Under the pieces are notes generated by a model. It was not told the origin of the DNA, made no database searches, and was given only the letters and a program-made list of their open reading frames with translations. DNA of 64,000 nucleotides from Henricia sp. BOLD:AAB3569 (taxonomy: Eukaryota; Echinodermata; Asteroidea; Spinulosida; Echinasteridae): the NCBI GenBank assembly GCA_037783545.1, contig JBBELK010000821.1, positions 372,001 through 436,000 on the forward strand, written 5' to 3'. A program made the position numbers and the translations under genes. Shown here piece by piece: positions 38,001 through 49,700 of this stretch. Positions within the stretch are counted from its first letter, which is position 1; every line of letters begins with the position of its first letter.

Positions 38001-39394
38001 TTGTGGGTTCGAGTCCCACCCAAACACGCTATAAGTTTTTCATAGTGTCTTGGGAAAGCACTGAGTATACACTGTTAATAATTACATCGGGAAATTAAGG
38101 GCAAAACAAACCCTAATTAACATTCAGTCTCCCCGACGCAAGTTTAATCAATTTCTAATCACAAACCTTCTTTCTTCTTTTAATCCCACAGAGTGAATCT
38201 TGCAAAGCCGAGGATGGTGGAATCGTTAGCACAATGCCTGATGTGTGTATCGCCTATAAGCTTCATATGGAGTGTGGACGATTGATTAATCTGTACGACT
38301 GGCTTCAGGTTGGTATTCCAAACCTGTCTTATTCTCATTTCACAGGGTGACACAAACAACTGTTCCTTATCAGAACTTTGAAGCTTCTAATGTAATTATA
38401 TAACGGCAACACTTATCTAGAAAACATTATTATCCCTACATTATTTTCCGTATTCATGATGATTTTTGTAAACTAGGAAATGTTTCCCTTTTGTATTTGA
38501 TTTTCATTAAAATTGGTCACATCTTTCTCAAATTTCAGGCATTTATCACTGTCGTCACTGGCAACCAAGATGATGATGCTGGTTCTCGTGGTAATGCCAA
38601 AAAGCCGGACCCTCAACTACAGTATCCTTTTGATCCTCATCAGTTGTTCACAATCCAGTTTGTAAGAGACTGCATCAAATGTGTTTGAAGCATCAACGTT
38701 CTCGGCAGGTATCTTTGGGGCAATTTTCCTCTTAAAGACACAGTTCGTCAATGCGCGAGTAACAAATTTTTGCCACCAAATTCACAGTGCTCCATACTAG
38801 TTGGGCGGTCAGCTGTTACGATCTCGGAGGGTGCAGGCTCCTTGGTTTACCTACGTACATACAAACGCACCTATTCGTGCGCGTGATTCAAGCGCCTGCA
38901 CCCTCTGGGATCGTAAGAGCTCGGACAAGGTATGGAGCGTGGTGAATTTCGTGGCACGAATTAGCTCGTCGAGCATTGATGAGCCTCCGTCTTTAATGGA
39001 AAGTCTATTTTTAAAATAAAAATAAAGTGACCTGGGTCAATTGTAGCACCATCTTTACCAGGGTGTTATTGGTCAAGATTTGGCGGTCTGTTCTTGATCC
39101 GGGTAACTTGTGTGGTGTGTGATCCTGTTTCGAGTTCAGTGTTCTCCTTTACTGTTCCTGTCATTTGGATACGAAAACGAGTTAACCTGTGCCGAGAACA
39201 GACCGCCCGAACTCAACAATTGTTTCTGAGGAAGTTCTTGTAAGTTGACTGTTTAGTTTTAAGTGTATCCTTGACCTTTGACCTTCAGAGCTCGGTTTAT
39301 CCGTGCCGTGTCTGAGCTTCAGTTTCTGGGATTCATCAAAGCAACGCGCAAAAAGACGGATCACGTGGCTCGGTTGACTTGGGGCGGTATATGA
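29032..39394 (+). CDS. ORC3: Origin recognition complex subunit 3
   Basis: ORC3 is a core subunit of the ORC1-6 complex that binds replication origins and loads MCM with CDC6 and CDT1. Coding exons are 29032-29070, 29634-29780, 29967-30117, 30759-30919, 31621-31707, 32626-32816, 33088-33247, 33750-33863, 34329-34462, 34575-34638, 35231-35427, 35676-35806, 37056-37242, 37652-37793, 38192-38308, 38539-38657 and 39289-39394. All junctions are GT-AG and phases agree: 748 residues against 711 in human. Recognised stretches include GCFVFK at the start, [35 protein letters not shown]-type (here [10 protein letters not shown]), [26 protein letters not shown], and a C-terminus [12 protein letters not shown] as in vertebrates. 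The last donor is GTTTGT at 38658, chosen over GTAAGA at 38662 because only it restores [11 protein letters not shown]. Exon 12 is followed by six extra copies of its tail. Confidence 0.97.
29360..29582. repeat. Direct repeat in ORC3 intron 1
   Basis: GTTGGGGAAACATTTTCAGCC and TCTTCCTACTGGATGGAAT occur twice, about 121-124 bases apart. Confidence 0.8.
30134..30357. repeat. Two tandem units of about 103 bp in ORC3 intron 3
   Basis: Each unit contains AGGCCTTGACATTAA, GCTGAATTGGCCCTGATGCC and TTTCTGAGGCC.ACTTGGCC. Same family as 16590-16880. Confidence 0.85.
31215..31507 (-). repeat. tRNA-derived SINE-like element in ORC3 intron 4
   Basis: On the minus strand the head reads TGGCTGAGTGGTTTGGGTCA (A box) and GGTTCGAATCC (B box). 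The body follows with GTGCCCTTGGGCAAGGCACT, a motif seen in Deu-type SINEs, and CCGGTGTCTCTGGCC. A second copy is at 54450-54680 and fragments are at 142-205 and 549-575. Confidence 0.7.
32030..32112. repeat. G/C-rich hairpin in ORC3 intron 5
   Basis: AATCTCGGGGGTGGC pairs with GCCACCCCCGAGATT around a GGGGCGAAAATATGCCCC centre. Flanks (TTAAGGCCGTTTCCCACTAG) resemble other TTAA-bordered foldbacks in this window. Confidence 0.7.
32341..32474. mobile_element. Foldback MITE (TTAAAGGCA termini)
   Basis: The left TTAAAGGCAC..CGTCAGCAATGCGCGCGCG pairs with the right CGCGCGCACATTGCTGACGAG..TGCCTTTAA. One arm occurs in the lectin pseudogene (27664), and a larger member is at 38732-38996. Confidence 0.88.
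33322..33445. mobile_element. Small hAT-like MITE in ORC3 intron 7
   Basis: Begins CAGGGGTTGATTTCA and ends TGAAATCGGCCCCTG, matching the abundant GGGGCCAATTTCATG family in style. About 124 bases. Confidence 0.65.
35717..36678 (+). repeat. Seven tandem 139-bp copies of the ORC3 exon 12 tail plus donor
   Basis: Each unit holds the last 90 bases of exon 12 (ATTGAGCGGCTTTCC to GCTACGCTGGCAG), the donor GTTGGT and about 49 intron bases ending in TGTTAAATAAGGAGA. TGAGCGGCTT recurs at 35721, 35860, 35999, 36138, 36277, 36416 and 36555. Copy 1 is the real exon end. Reading on through any donor hits a TAA. Copy 5 shares GAAGCA and CTGACAGG with copy 1, unlike its neighbours, which suggests unequal exchange. 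Units 2, 3 and 5 have a CAG at their left edge that would create an in-frame 90-base exon; units 4, 6 and 7 lost it. Confidence 0.97.
36679..37055. other. ORC3 intron remnant with MITE arms
   Basis: 36685-36860 carries GGGGCCGTC..CGACATTTTCACAGTTCTAC and ..CCGTGAAATGTCAACATTTTAC, related to the 3836-4053 element. The remainder leads to the acceptor at 37054-37055. Confidence 0.55.
37252..37452. mobile_element. Foldback MITE flanked by TTAA
   Basis: TTAAGCCCACCGCACACCTT and GCGATTTACCGG pair with CCGGTAAATCGC and AAGGTGTGCGGCGGGCTTAA. An inner palindrome CCGG..CAAACAAGTTTG follows. It starts 10 bases after an ORC3 exon end. TTAA borders suggest a piggyBac-type or similar target, which is inferred. 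Confidence 0.88.
37996..38165 (+). repeat. SINE half with tRNA B box in ORC3 intron
   Basis: GCAGGAGGTTGTGGGTTCGA followed by GTCCCACCC matches the 15373-15452 head, and the tail with TAGTGTCTTGGGAAAGCACTG and AAACCCTAATT matches its tail. Confidence 0.7.
38732..38996. mobile_element. 265-bp foldback MITE in the last ORC3 intron
   Basis: TTAAAGACACAGTTCGTCAATG and CATTGATGAGCCTCCGTCTTTAA are the termini. The inner arms GCTGTTACGATC..GAGGGTGCAGGC and GCCTGCACCCTC..GATCGTAAGAGC also pair. Confidence 0.85.
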
Positions 39395-40300
39395 AGGACG
39401 TTATTCGCGAATTCAAATGAGGACTAAAAATAAGAAATTTATTAAATTAAGGACCCAGTGTTTGTATTCATACATCATGGCAATTCGCAGTATTACCCCC
39501 GGTCATTGCATTCCTTAATTAAACCTTAATTAATTTTCGGCTCCCTGGGGAGTATACAGCCCCGGCAGCCTGTTAGGCACTCATGAGCTAATCAAACACA
39601 CACACACAACGCCTTCACTACCCTCACAGGTACCCATTTACTCCTGGGTGGAGTGAGACCGTTTAAGGTAAAGTGCCTTGCCTAAGGGCACTCGCACACC
39701 GTGGATGCAGGCCAGTCTGGATTTGAACTTGCGACCTGCAGAATTAACCACATGCACACATGCACACTGCCATTCACATCAAGTGCCACATTGATAAAAC
39801 TGCTATGCTGTACACTCCAGTTTGGCAGATTGTTGAGAGTTTCCCTCAATAATTCTGAAAGCAATTTATTTCACTGTATTTTTCAAAGAAATTACATATT
39901 TTTGTATGAGGTTTTTGGAAAAGCTTCAAAACTGTTGTTTGTATATATACACAAATGTCAGAATAAACCTATTGGTAGCCTTTGCCAAAAAATCATCACG
40001 TCACTTGCAAATTTTCTGGATGTGGGAAAAATGGAGCACTTTATGATGCTTGATCTACTTCGTTTTACATCGCGGCTTGGCCTTCTTTTCCAAGGTATGT
40101 GATATTGCAGTTAAAGATTTCACTAAAAATTTCAGTAAAATTACAGTTTAGGAGTAAAATTCCAACTCGGCTAAATGTAAAAATCTCGAACTCCAGGCAA
40201 GAGCTTATTCCTGTCATAACAGTCGGGCATGTTTCGTTAAAACCTCACTTAATTCTTAAAGATTGACTTTTTTTACGCCGTAAATTAAAGTGATTTTATT
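39395..40300. other. ORC3 3' flank with a SINE-like element
   Basis: 39575-39775 holds GGTACCCATTTACTCCTGGG, GTGCCTTGCCTAAGGGCAC and a tRNA-like segment (GATTTGAAC.TGCGACC), on the minus strand, typical of Deu-type SINE bodies. AATAAA at 39962 may be an ORC3 polyadenylation signal. No open gene. Confidence 0.55.
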
Positions 40301-40482
40301 ATCAACTTGATATGGCGAAGGAGATGCAGTTTTAGAAGTGGGGGAAACCCCCAGGGAAAATACACACGGTCAAGTAGGGACTGCAAACTCAATCTACATA
40401 CACGCCCCGGATTCGAACCTGGGACGCCAGAGGTAATAGCAGGGAGAGAACCACTACGCCAACTTGATCACCTGGGAACTTT
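40300..40482 (-). repeat. tRNA-derived SINE (TTGGCGTAGTGGTT head)
   Basis: The minus strand has TTGGCGTAGTGGTTCTCTC and CCAGGTTCGAATCC boxes, then a body with GGGGGTTTCCCCCACTTCTA and AAACTGCATCTCCTTC. A second copy is at 49975-50166 and a partial one at 49720-49840. Confidence 0.75.
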
Positions 40483-40932
40483 TTGCTGATTAATATGTTG
40501 GTTTTTCCTGAGTTCATATAATAGTTTTTTCTTGGATTAGTTTTTTGTTCAGCAGCATCAATTTGTGAAGTTCCCTTGTGTTGCTGCCCATGCTTTGCCT
40601 CACCTGGATTACTAGACGCCATGCCAACTACACGTGTCTTGAATGTTTGAAGTCTTTCGTCGTCGGCATATATAAGGTATGTATTGGGCATTAGACTTGC
40701 ACTACTCACAATTGATCACGTTCAAATGACGTCATTTCCTACAAATTGCCACATGCATCATGATTATAAGTGTTTTTTTTTTTGTGACGCGCATCGGTTG
40801 CGCCGTATTTTGAACACATTTCGAGCAACATGCGCGCATGTTTGGAACATGTTCCAGTGTATGCGTGCGCGTACTTTATGGCGTTTAATACGCAGTAGCA
40901 TTTTTTCTTACGAAGATGGCGTCTGTGAATGT

Positions 40933-41136
40933 GATCAATGAGTTAGGGATATTAGTAGGTTGTCAATTTTGGAATATTTGTTTTTCAAATGACTGTCACC
41001 TATTCCTGTGACAAGGTGTGTCGGTCATGCAGATACAATTGTCTAATCATATACAAAATAATTTAAGCGGAATGCATAACCCTCAATAAAATATCTGCGT
41101 ACACCCCACAATATCCCTAACTTATTGTGAGCAGTG
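40933..41136. mobile_element. Mariner-like MITE, copy 1
   Basis: The right end CAATATCCCTAACTTATTGTGAGCAGTG is followed by TA. The left end is degraded (ATGAGTTAGGGATATTAG). The interior CTATTCCTGTGACAAGGTGTGTC is shared in reverse with 48167-48368. Confidence 0.75.
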
Positions 41137-41861
41137 TACTCTGAAATCTTACACAAAGCAAACAATGCATGATATAGACGAATCCCAAATTAACCAATAA
41201 GCCTTATTAACGTTATCAATGCATCATGGGATTGGATGACAAATATTGCCAACGAAGTGTGCATAAACCTGTGAGGCGGAGAGCAATTTTTTTTACTAAA
41301 TTCCACGGAAACCAAAAGGAGTTCAAGAATCAACCTTTCAGCACTTTTTCTTTGATACATATCAAACATACTGACAAACTTATCCCGAAACAAAAATGAA
41401 GCAAATGCAAGAAATACATGTAAATTGAGTTAAATTGCCAACAACTTCAAAATATTCAATGTTTAGTTTAGATTCAGCCACAGAATGCACTCCAAATTTA
41501 TAAGTGGAAAATTTCCAATTCTCCAAATATGCAGACAATTTTTGATAATCTTTTGCCAAAGTATTACATTCAGTCTAAATAGTTTATAAAGTATATGCTA
41601 AATGTGAACACACTGATTTCAAAGTCCCAAAAATAAAGTAATTATAAAGTATGCAGCTTTTTAATTTAACAATATTTCTTTATTTTCCTGTAGATGACCA
41701 ACATCTAGACAGTCCGAAGGCCAGTGGACAGCACTTCTCAATGCACAAATTTGAAACCAATTTCGGCAGTTTTCCCAAGTCAATTTCTAAGCAAAATGGA
41801 AATTTTTGCCATAATTTGACATTGTTTTCCCTCAAAATCTGACATTTTCAGAATTTGAAAA
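41137..41861. other. AT-rich DNA before the satellite
   Basis: I see no gene or clear repeat here. From about 41740 the sequence takes on satellite-like words (AAATTTTTGCC, CAAAATCTGACATTTT). Confidence 0.5.
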
Positions 41862-44800
41862 CAATTGCTGGACTAACCCCTTTCCAAATTTGGCCGAAAA
41901 TGATAATTTCATAAGGGGTTAGTCCAGCAATTTTTATCAAAATTGGCGAAAAATTGACTTTTTAAAAAATGTCTTAGAAATGACTCCTAACAAAGCTTTA
42001 GCCCATATAGAGCTTGGAAACCACTGAAATAGAGTTCAAACAGGCTAAATTTCCGTTAGGAGTCATTTTTGAGACATTTTTTAAAACGTCAATTTTGGGC
42101 CAATTTTGATAAAAATGACTGGACTAACCCCTTGTGATTTTTTTCATTTTTGGCCAAAAATTTTTAAATTTAGATTTTGTTCAATATTGCAGGAAACGTT
42201 GCTTAGAATCCATAGATGATATTCCTTGAATTTGACCTTGACTGCTCATCCAGGGAATAAAATATGAAATTTTGAAAATTATATATTTTTGGCCAAAATT
42301 TCCGTTTTTCTTAGAAATTTTACTTGGAAACTGCTGAAGTAGGTGCCAAATGGGCTAAATATTCGTTAGGAGGCATTTCTGAGACATTTTCAAAAAAGTC
42401 AATTTTGGGCCAATTTTGATAAAAATGACTGGACTAACCCCTTGTGATTTTTTTCATTTTTGGCCAAAAATTTTTAAATTTAGATTTTGTTCAATATTGC
42501 AGGAAACGTTGCTTAGAATCCATAGATGATATTCCTTGAATTTGACCTTGACTGCTCATCCAGGGAATAAAATATGAAATTTTGAAAATTATATATTTTT
42601 GGCCAATATTTCCGTTTTTCTTAGAAATTTAACTTGGAAACTGCTGAAGTAGGTGCCAAATGGGCTAAATATTCGTTAGGAGGCATTTCTGAGACATTTT
42701 CAAAAAAGTCAATTTTGGGCCAATTTTGATAAAAATGACTGGACTAACCCCTTGTGATTTTTTTTCATTTTTGGCCAAAAATTTTTAAATTTAGATTTTG
42801 TTCAATATTGCAGGAAACGTTGCTTAGAATCCATAGATGATATTCCTTGAATTTGACCTTGACTGCTCATCCAGGGAATAAAATATGAAATTTTGAAAAT
42901 TATATATTTTTGGCCAAAATTTCCGTTTTTCTTAGAAATTTAACTTGGAAACTGCTGAAGTAGGTGCCAAATGGGCTAAATATTCGTTAGGAGGCATTTC
43001 TGAGACATTTTCAAAAAAGTCAATTTTGGGCCAATTTTGATAAAAATGACTGGACTAACCCCTTGTGATTTTTTTCATTTTTGGCCAAAAATTTTTAAAT
43101 TTAGATTTTGTTCAATATTGCAGGAAACGTTGCTTAGAATCCATAGATGATATTCCTTGAATTTGACCTTGACTGCTCATCCAGGGAATAAAATATGAAA
43201 TTTTGAAAATTATATATTTTTGGCCCAAATTTCCGTTTTTCTTAGAAATTTAACTTGGAAACTGCTGAAGTAGGTGCCAAATGGGCTAAATATTCGTTAG
43301 GAGGCATTTCTGAGACATTTTCAAAAAAGTCAATTTTGGGCCAATTTTGATAAAAATGACTGGACTAACCCCTTGTGATTTTTTTCATTTTTGGCCAAAA
43401 ATTTTTAAATTTAGATTTTGTTCAATATTGCAGGAAACGTTGCTTAGAATCCATAGATGATATTCCTTGAATTTGACCTTGACTGCTCATCCAGGGAATA
43501 AAATATGAAATTTTGAAAATTATATATTTTTGGCCAAAATTTCCGTTTTTCTTAGAAATTTAACTTGGAAACTGCTGAAGTAGTTGCCAAATGGGCTAAA
43601 TATTCGTTAGGAGGCATTTCTGAGACATTTTCAAAAAAGTCAATTTTGGGCCAATTTTGATAAAAATGACTGGACTAACCCCTTGTGATTTTTTTCATTT
43701 TTGGCCAAAAATTTTTAAATTTAGATTTTGTTCAATATTGCAGGAAACGTTGCCTAGAATCCATAGATGATATTCCTTGAATTTGACCTTGACTGCTCAT
43801 CCAGGGAATAAAATATGAAATTTTAATAATTATATATTTTTGGCCAAAATTTCCGTTTTTCTTAGAAATTTAACTTGGAAACTGCTGAAGTAGTTGCCAA
43901 ATGGGCTAAATATTCGTTAGGAGGCATTTCTGAGACATTTTCAAAAAAGTCAATTTTGGGCCAATTTTGATAAAAATGACTGGACTAACCCCTTGTGATT
44001 TTTTTCATTTTTGGCCAAAAATTTTTAAATTTAGATTTTGTTCAATATTGCAGGAAACGTTGCTTAGAATCCATAGATGATATTCCTTGAATTTGACCTT
44101 GACTGCTCATCCAGGGAATAAAATATGAAAGTTTGAAAATTATATATTTTTGGCCAAAATTTCCGTTTTTCTTAGAAATTTAACTTGGAAACTGCTGAAG
44201 TAGGTGCCAAATGGGCTAAATATTCGTTAGGAGGCATTTCTGAGACATTTTCAAAAAAGTCAATTTTGGGCCAATTTTGATAAAAATGACTGGACTAACC
44301 CCTTGTGATTTTTTTCATTTTTGGCCAAACATTTTTAAATTTAGATTTTGTTCAATATTGCAGGAAACGTTGCTTAGAATCCATAGATGATATTCCTTGA
44401 ATTTGACCTTGACTGCTCATCCAGGGAATAAAATATGAAATTTTGAAAATTATATATTTTTGGCCAAAATTTCCGTTTTTCTTAGAAATTTAACTTGGAA
44501 ACTGCTGAAGTAGGTGCCAAATGGGCTAAATATTCGTTAGGAGGCATTTCTGAGACATTTTCAAAAAAGTCAATTTTGGGCCAATTTTGATAAAAATGAC
44601 TGGACTAACCCCTTGTGATTTTTTTCATTTTTGGCCAAAAATTTTTAAATTTAGATTTTGTTCAATATTGCAGGAAACGTTGCTTAGAATCCATAGATGA
44701 TATTCCTTGAATTTGACTTTGACTGCTCATCCAGGGAATAAAATATGAAATTTTGAAAATTATATATTTTTGGCCAATATTTCCGTTTTTCTTAGAAATT

Positions 44801-46660
44801 TAACTTGGAAACTGCTGAAGTAGGTGCCAAATGGGCTAAATATTCGTTAGGAGGCATTTCTGAGACATTTTCAAAAAAGTCAATTTTGGGCCAATTTTGA
44901 TAAAAATGACTGGACTAACCCCTTGTGATTTTTTTCATTTTTGGCCAAAAATTTTTAAATTTAGATTTTGTTCAATATTGCAGGAAACGTTGCTTAGAAT
45001 CCATAGATGATATTCCTTGAATTTGACCTTGACTGCTCATCCAGGGAATAAAATATGAAAGTTTGAAAATTATATATTTTTGGCCAAAATTTCCGTTTTT
45101 CTTAGAAATTTAACTTGGAAACTGCTGAAGTAGGTGCCAAATGGGCTAAATATTCGTTAGGAGGCATTTCTGAGACATTTTCAAAAAAGTCAATTTTGGG
45201 CCAATTTTGATAAAAATGACTGGACTAACCCCTTGTGATTTTTTTCATTTTTGGCCAAAAATTTTTAAATTTAGATTTTGTTCAATATTGCAGGAAACGT
45301 TGCTTAGAATCCATAGATGATATTCCTTGAATTTGACCTTGACTGCTCATCCAGGGAATAAAATATGAAATTTTGAAAATTATATATTTTTGGCCCAAAT
45401 TTCCGTTTTTCTTAGAAATTTAACTTGGAAACTGCTGAAGTAGGTGCCAAATGGGCTAAATATTCGTTAGGAGGCATTTCTGAGACATTTTCAAAAAAGT
45501 CAATTTTGGGCCAATTTTGATAAAAATGACTGGACTAACCCCTTGTGATTTTTTTCATTTTTGGCCAAAAATTTTTAAATTTAGATTTTGTTCAATATTG
45601 CAGGAAACGTTGCTTAGAATCCATAGATGATATTCCTTGAATTTGACCTTGACTGCTCATCCAGGGAATAAAATATGAAATTTTGAAAATTATATATTTT
45701 TGGCCCAAATTTCCGTTTTTCTTAGAAATTTAACTTGGAAACTGCTGAAGTAGGTGCCAAATGGGCTAAATATTCGTTAGGAGGCATTTCTGAGACATTT
45801 TCAAAAAAGTCAATTTTGGGCCAATTTTGATAAAAATGACTGGACTAACCCCTTGTGATTTTTTTCATTTTTGGCCAAAAATTTTTAAATTTAGATTTTG
45901 TTCAATATTGCAGGAAACGTTGCTTAGAATCCATAGATGATATTCCTTGAATTTGACCTTGACTGCTCATCCAGGGAATAAAATATGAAATTTTGAAAAT
46001 TATATATTTTTGGCCAAAATTTCCGTTTTTCTTAGAAATTTAACTTGGAAACTGCTGAAGTAGTTGCCAAATGGGCTAAATATTCGTTAGGAGGCATTTC
46101 TGAGACATTTTCAAAAAAGTCAATTTTGGGCCAATTTTGATAAAAATGACTGGACTAACCCCTTGTGATTTTTTTCATTTTTGGCCAAAAATTTTTAAAT
46201 TTAGATTTACTCCAAAAATGCAGGAAATGTTGAATACAACCCACAGATCGTATTCTTTTAATTTGACTTTGATTGCTCATCCAGGAATGAAATATGAAAT
46301 GTTCAAAATTTAGCCGAAAATTATCAATTTCATAAGGCGAAAAATTGACTTTTTAAAAAATGTCTTAGAAATGACTCCTAACAAAGCTTTAGCCCATATA
46401 GAGCTTGGAAACCACTGAAATAGAGTCATTTCTGAGACATTTTTAAAAACATAGATTTTTGGCCAATTTTGACAAAAAATTATCATTTTTGGCCAAAAAT
46501 TTTATGATTCAGATTTACTCCAAAAATGCAGGAAATGTTGCAAAGTTTTGGCCAAAAATTATTAAAATCATAAGGGGTTAGTCCAGCAATTTTTTTCAAA
46601 ATTTGCACAAAATTGACTTTGTTGAAAATGTCTCAGAAATGCCTCCTAACGAATATTTAG
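41862..46660. repeat. Satellite array, 310-bp units, capped by inverted arms
   Basis: The string GGACTAACCCCTTGTG recurs every 310-311 bases from 42121 to 46152 (about 13 full units). Units are near identical and AT-rich. At 41910-42120 the repeat forms a palindrome: GGGGTTAGTCCAGCAATTTT at the left reads back as AAATGACTGGACTAACCCC. At the right edge (46570-46660) the inverted arm GGGGTTAGTCCAGC appears again. A block with TCCTAACAAAGCTTTAGCCC is present near both 41985 and 46375. The array therefore looks like an inverted-repeat element whose interior expanded. No open frame or recognised gene is present. Confidence 0.95.
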
Positions 46661-46753
46661 CCCATATAGACCTAGAATTGGGCTAAATTTTAAAACTTTT
46701 ACCAAGTTTACCATACAATCCTAGCTTTGAATGGCAGGGTGCTGTTTTGAAGT

Positions 46754-49700
46754 CTAGTTGATTTTGGCTTTGGAGAAATCCATCTCAGGATGTTGCTTCA
46801 TAAATCTGCAGAATTAGAAACACAAATTTGTTAAAGATAAACTGTCTGGATGCAATTTTAGTCCATTTATAATAAAATTGAAAGGAAATAAATTTGGCGA
46901 AATATAGATTCAAGACCAGGGGCCAATTTCATGGTGCTGTTTAGCACAAAAATTTGCTTAGCAAAGAATTTATTTTGCCACAATAGAGTACAGAAGCGAT
47001 GACGTCACAAAAAGCTTTTTTTACATTTCAGCGTTTTGGATACCATGTATCGGTGGAGCATGATGAAAAACATCCACAGCCCAAATTTGATGGGAATCGG
47101 TTCAGTGGGGCCCGAGATATGGCCGCATGAATACATAATTAGCCCCATTGAAATCAGTGTAAATTGGCCTGGTTCCAAAAGTTACGATCCAGGCCAATTT
47201 ACACTGATTTCAATGGGGATAATTAGGTATTCATGCTGCCATATCTCGGGCCACCATGAACCAATTCATGTCAAATTTGATGTGTGAGGGTTTTTCATCA
47301 TGTTCTACCGAAATATGGTCATGAAAATGCTGAAATGCAAAAAAGAAAATTTGATGACGTCACACTTCGGCTGTCTATTGGATGTGATGTGTATTTACTG
47401 ATATTTTGCTCCTGTTCCAAAAATACAATTTGACATACAATTTTGGCTGGTAACCCATATATTACAGAGCAAAGAAATTCTGTGCTCAACAAATGTTGGT
47501 GCTAAACAGCGCCATGAAATTGGCCCCTGGTCAAGATGTTCTATATGGGTCATTCTATAAAATTGTTACATCTGACATCTTGTAAAATGTTGTAGTTTTT
47601 AAATTCAGGACATATTCTTTAAATGCTCTCTATTTCAAAGAGTGATTACTTAAAGTACAATTCATAAAAACATGTTTTGAAGGCATTTTTGTTACTTGTA
47701 TGGCAAATAGCAGTATGTCAGGTGTAACGGGGACAACAAAATGTTACACGTTGGACCCCAAATTTATAGAATGACCCATATGACAAATACTACGCTCTGT
47801 GGAAATATTGACAACTTTGTACTGTCCCTAAAATGCGTTTTTAATTGTAACTTATTGTGTGTGGTGATGAATCATTATAATGAGACAAATAAATTGAGGC
47901 AATGCAACTTCTAGAGAGGTTTAACAAAAGAAATCTTGATCTGCTCGTCTTACTTTTGTAGCATGTCATTTTTCTTCTGATCTTCCGATGTGGGTAGACC
48001 CATTTGTTTTTGGCGTTGGTCGTACATCATCTTCTCCACCATGCCCCGTGTCTCACCGTCGAGATCTGAGAGCTATGGAAAGAAAAAGGAGGAAATTGGG
48101 AAGACTTTAAGACTTAAGTCAAGGATGTAAGACACTTGGAGGCATTTGTTTTTGGTATTGGCTATACACTACTCACAATAAGTTAGGGATATTGTGAGGT
48201 GTACGCATATATTTTATAGAAGGTATGCATTCCACTTGAATGATTTTGAATATGATTAGACAATTGTATCTGCATGACGGACACACCTTGTCACAGGAAT
48301 AGGTGAAAACAGACATTTGGAGAAAAAAATTGAACCACACCAATATCCCTAACTTATTGTGAGTAGCGTATATCAAAGTCTAGTTCCGGCCGGAAAGCCG
48401 CTGCCACGAGGATTGCCTGTACACATAAACCTTCAAATGAATGACCCATAACGAAAACTTAGCCCATTTGGAACACATTTCAGCAGTTTTTCAAAGTAAT
48501 TTGAACAAAAATGACTCTTTTTTTCTCTCGTCAAAATCTGAAATGTTCAACATTTCATATTATATTTCCTGAATAAACAGTCAAGGTAAAATTCAAGGAA
48601 TATCATCTATGGGTTCTAAGCAACATTTCCTGCAATATTGAACAAAATCTGAATTATAAACTTTTTTGGTCAAAAATTAAAAAAATCGTAAGGGGTTAGT
48701 CCACAAATTTTTCTCAAAATTGACAAAAAAATTACCTTTTTTGAAAATGTCTCACAAATGACCCCTTACAAAATTGCCAGTTTGGAACCTATTTGGGAAT
48801 TTTTCCATGCTAATTACTCAAGAACAAAAAAATGTAAATTGTTGACCAAAATTCTGCATTCTTTCTAAAAATCAGTATTTTATATTAAGCACAATTTTTG
48901 TGTGCTAAACAGCACCGTGAAATTAGCCCCTGGTCATTGCACCATGTCCTTAGGCAAGACACTTTGATACAATAGGGAGGTTTAGATGCACATAAAATGC
49001 GAACGCATTGAGCACTTGGTCGTTACTTTGATGAAATCCTATACCCGTTTCATACTGACGTACCAGAGTTGCAAGAAGTCGAAAGATCGACTGTTCCAGT
49101 CGGTCAGAAGGACTGAAGAGCGACTTTGTTTTAGATGTCAATCTTTAGTGTGCGGCTGTGCACGGCTCGCATTAAGAACGCATGTCTGAAACCAAATTTT
49201 AATCCGAGTGACTTGAGTCGCCTTTAATACAATTAGTTCGGCACAACTCTGGTGCGCCTGTATGAAACGGGAGTTAAAACAGATGAAAAAACAATCCACA
49301 AATGTGACTTTCGTGGCAAGATGACTCTTTTATCTTGACCAAAATTTGATCCTGGGTTCTAAGACCTCCTAGAGATATGCCCAATGCTCAAGCCATTTCG
49401 TGTTCACATTTGTATTTTATGTGCATCTAAACCTCTCTAATAATTTAGGAGAACTTTTAACAGTCAAGTTACCTTTGAGTTTTCCGGGTTGACTTTCTTT
49501 GTATTGATTTCAGGATCCGTGAGAACCACTCGACTCCACCATTCCATTCTGTTTATCTGAATGGCAATTAAAACAACACAAAGTACAGGAAATGATTACC
49601 ATTAACTCCAAAAATTATTTTGTTTGAAATGCTGCTGCTGTTGTTGTTGTTGTTGTTAATTTTATAGCATCTTCAACTACGGTAAGGTCCTTTATGCCAT

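Noticed and set aside
38658..38688. Donor GTAAGA at 38662 and read-through end of ORC3 ([10 protein letters not shown])
   Set aside because: Using GTTTGT at 38658 restores the conserved [10 protein letters not shown] and [12 protein letters not shown] end in the next exon.
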